Below, one piece after another: positions 5,588 through 6,622 of a DNA stretch of 6,622 nucleotides. Where the stretch lies: positions 1-6,622 of the forward strand of contig JAFYVO010000321.1 in the NCBI GenBank assembly GCA_017549085.1. Reading direction: 5' to 3'. Below the pieces are notes generated by a model that worked only from the letters and a program-made list of their open reading frames with translations, did not search any database and was not told where the DNA came from. The stretch's first letter is position 1; the number at the start of each line of letters is the position of its first letter. The position numbers and the translations under genes were made by a program. This DNA comes from Thermoguttaceae bacterium. Its GTDB lineage: Bacteria; Planctomycetota; Planctomycetia; Pirellulales; Thermoguttaceae.

Positions 5588-6010
5588 ATGTCGAATTCTA
5601 ACGTCGAAATGGAACAAACGTTCGTAATGCTCAAACCGGACGCGCTCGAACGCAACTTGGCCGGCGAAATTATCGGCCGTTTGGAACGCAAAGGGTTGCG
5701 TTTGAAGAAAATCGAGCTGAAAACCGTTTCGAAAGAACTCGCGGCGCGCCACTACGCCGAACACCTCGAAAAGCCGTTTTACCCGAAATTGGAAGCGTAC
5801 GTTACGCGCGGCCCGGTCTTGGCGACGATTTGGGAAGGGCGCAAAGCGGTAACGGTCGTTCGCGGTCTCCTCGGCGCGACCGACTCGACGAAAGCCGCCG
5901 CCGGAACGATTCGCGGCGACTTCGGGTTCGACGCGACCGAAAACCTCGTTCACGCCTCCGATTCGCCGGAATCGGCCGAACGCGAAATCGGCGTTTTCTT
6001 CGGCGAATAG
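5588..6010 (+). CDS. ndk: Nucleoside diphosphate kinase
   Basis: A 140-residue cytoplasmic kinase that moves the gamma-phosphate from ATP to other (d)NDPs through a phospho-histidine intermediate, balancing nucleotide pools. The whole family fold is present at its usual length. The active-site set known from Dictyostelium and Myxococcus enzymes (K12, Y52, F60, R88, T94, R105, N115, H118) maps with a constant +4 offset to K16, Y56, F64, R92, T98, R109, N119 and the catalytic H122 in NLVHASDS. One oddity is the Kpn loop, GATDSTKAAAGTIRGDF (96-112), where Ser100 and Ala105 replace two prolines common in the family. ATG 5588 is assumed; ATG 5609 (MEQTFVMLKPD) would match typical family N-termini and cannot be excluded, since neither has a strong Shine-Dalgarno box. 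The gene seems to be its own unit, with a promoter at 5457-5484 and a possible terminator at 6014-6042. Confidence 0.97.
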   Translation: MSNSNVEMEQTFVMLKPDALERNLAGEIIGRLERKGLRLKKIELKTVSKELAARHYAEHLEKPFYPKLEAYVTRGPVLATIWEGRKAVTVVRGLLGATDSTKAAAGTIRGDFGFDATENLVHASDSPESAEREIGVFFGE

Positions 6011-6013
6011 TCG

Positions 6014-6042
6014 AAAAGCGCCCCGCAAAGTCGGCGTTTTTT
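6014..6042 (+). terminator. Possible intrinsic terminator after ndk
   Basis: AAAAGCGCC (6014-6022) can pair with GGCGTTTTT (6033-6041), with one G-U pair, around a 10-base loop. The T6 run both closes the stem and forms the U-tract. It starts 3 bases after the ndk stop. The GC part of the stem is short, so read-through into the next gene is plausible. Confidence 0.45.
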
Positions 6043-6143
6043 ACCGACGCCCCCTCGTTTAACGCCGACGTCGTAAACTTGGCTCAAAGAAACGCCGCCA
6101 AGAACGCTCGTTTGTCGGCGGTCGCCAAGCGAACAAGAAAAAT

Positions 6144-6150
6144 AAGGGGG
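6144..6150 (+). promoter_or_regulatory. Shine-Dalgarno box of the split-barrel protein gene
   Basis: AAGGGGG lies 5 bases before the ATG at 6156 and fixes the start of this gene. It is purine-rich but differs from the GAAAGGAA box used elsewhere in the window. Confidence 0.55.
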
Positions 6151-6155
6151 AAAAA

Positions 6156-6622
6156 ATGATTTCTCGCGCCGCGCAAGAAAAACTCGCCCGCGTCTTCGAC
6201 GGGCCGACGCTAACGCTTTTAGGAACGGTCGACGCCGACGGGCGCCCTTGGACGCGGTACGTGATGGGCGTCCTCGACGACCGCGGAACGATCCGAATCG
6301 CGACGACCCGCGACTCGCGCAAAATCGCCGACGTCGAGAATCTGCCGTTCGTTCATTTGCTCGTCGGTCGCGACTTATTTTCGAGCGACTGCGAATACGT
6401 CCAAATCGCCGGTCGCGCGGTCGTCGTCGACGGAGCCCAGCCGGTCGCCGCTTGGAATCCGGCGGCCCAAACGTTCCTCTCCGGCGCCAATCCGTCTTAC
6501 GCGCTGATCGAAGTGCGCCCGCACCGCGTCGAATTTTGGACGGCGAAAGCGGCGCCGAACGAGAATCCGATCGTTTTCGAAGAGGAAAACGCCGATTTCG
6601 AAGCGGAGCTTTCCCGCTTTTG
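6156..6622 (+). CDS. Pyridoxamine 5'-phosphate oxidase-like FMN-binding split-barrel protein (right edge of window)
   Basis: 155 codons are open from ATG 6156 to the window edge, and the last two bases are TG, so a TGA stop probably falls one base outside and the protein is close to complete. The N-terminal half has the split-barrel pattern: TLTLLGTVDADGRPWTRYV (18-36), then IRIATTRDSRKIADVENLP (46-64), where the TxxSRK segment is the usual FMN phosphate-contact region, then VHLLVG (66-71) and EYVQIAGRAVVV (80-91). The C-terminal YALIEVRPHRVEFWT (115-129) is the family's final strand. This matches general-stress-protein-26-like and other PNPOx-like flavoproteins rather than true PdxH, but the substrate is unknown. 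It lies 145 bases after ndk on the same strand, beyond a weak terminator, so co-transcription is uncertain. TTA and CTA leucine codons occur near its 5' end. Confidence 0.85.
   Translation, partial: MISRAAQEKLARVFDGPTLTLLGTVDADGRPWTRYVMGVLDDRGTIRIATTRDSRKIADVENLPFVHLLVGRDLFSSDCEYVQIAGRAVVVDGAQPVAAWNPAAQTFLSGANPSYALIEVRPHRVEFWTAKAAPNENPIVFEEENADFEAELSRF

Noticed and set aside
5434..5691. 85-codon minus-strand open frame across the ndk promoter and start
   Set aside because: It overlaps ndk in antisense, has no ribosome-binding site at its ATG and shows no family similarity.
1..6622. A novel defence system, mobile element, CRISPR array or biosynthetic cluster
   Set aside because: No repeat-spacer pattern, transposase, terminal inverted repeats, toxin-antitoxin pair or defence domain is seen. 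The genes are housekeeping-like and separately transcribed.

Overview
The window looks like ordinary chromosomal sequence from a GC-rich bacterium. A member of the Planctomycetota is my best guess, but that is an inference. It rests on gene style: a secreted transglutaminase-like protein with a long Ala/Pro/acidic linker, an exported multi-domain parvulin-like protein, and a strong preference for TCG, GCG, CGA, GAA and TTC codons. No rRNA or other marker gene is present to confirm it. I see no mobile element, CRISPR array, tRNA or obvious accessory island.

Layout, left to right. (1) Bases 1-152, minus: the first 50 codons of an unidentified gene that starts at TTG and runs off the left edge. 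(2) 204-247, minus: an intrinsic terminator for the next gene. (3) 344-1201, minus: an alpha/beta-hydrolase with its own sigma70-like promoter at 1252-1280. (4) 1202-1532: a divergent intergenic region. (5) 1533-3050, plus: an exported transglutaminase-like protein. (6) 3051-3208: a convergent intergenic region with a perfect 16-bp hairpin that can terminate both flanking genes. (7) 3209-5155, minus: an exported SurA/PrsA/PpiC-like protein made of two tandem copies of a chaperone-plus-parvulin module. (8) 5156-5587: a 432-base divergent intergenic region with a good promoter on each strand. (9) 5588-6010, plus: nucleoside diphosphate kinase. (10) 6014-6042: a modest terminator candidate. (11) 6156 to the right edge, plus: an FMN-binding split-barrel (pyridoxamine-phosphate-oxidase-like) protein whose stop codon probably lies one base outside the window.

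The genes look like independent single-gene transcription units rather than a pathway operon. Most have their own promoter or terminator, and neighbours alternate in strand. The two exported proteins (transglutaminase-like and parvulin-like) face each other and could both work in the cell envelope, but nothing shows they cooperate.

Three genes (the partial gene, the hydrolase and the transglutaminase-like gene) carry a GAAAGGAA Shine-Dalgarno box. The divergent parvulin-like/ndk pair lacks a good one and instead has A-rich bases before the ATG and a CCTCCTT sequence in each leader. The points most worth a second look are the module duplication and apparent loss of active-site histidines in the parvulin-like protein, the shared leader feature of that divergent pair, and the non-canonical third catalytic position of the transglutaminase.
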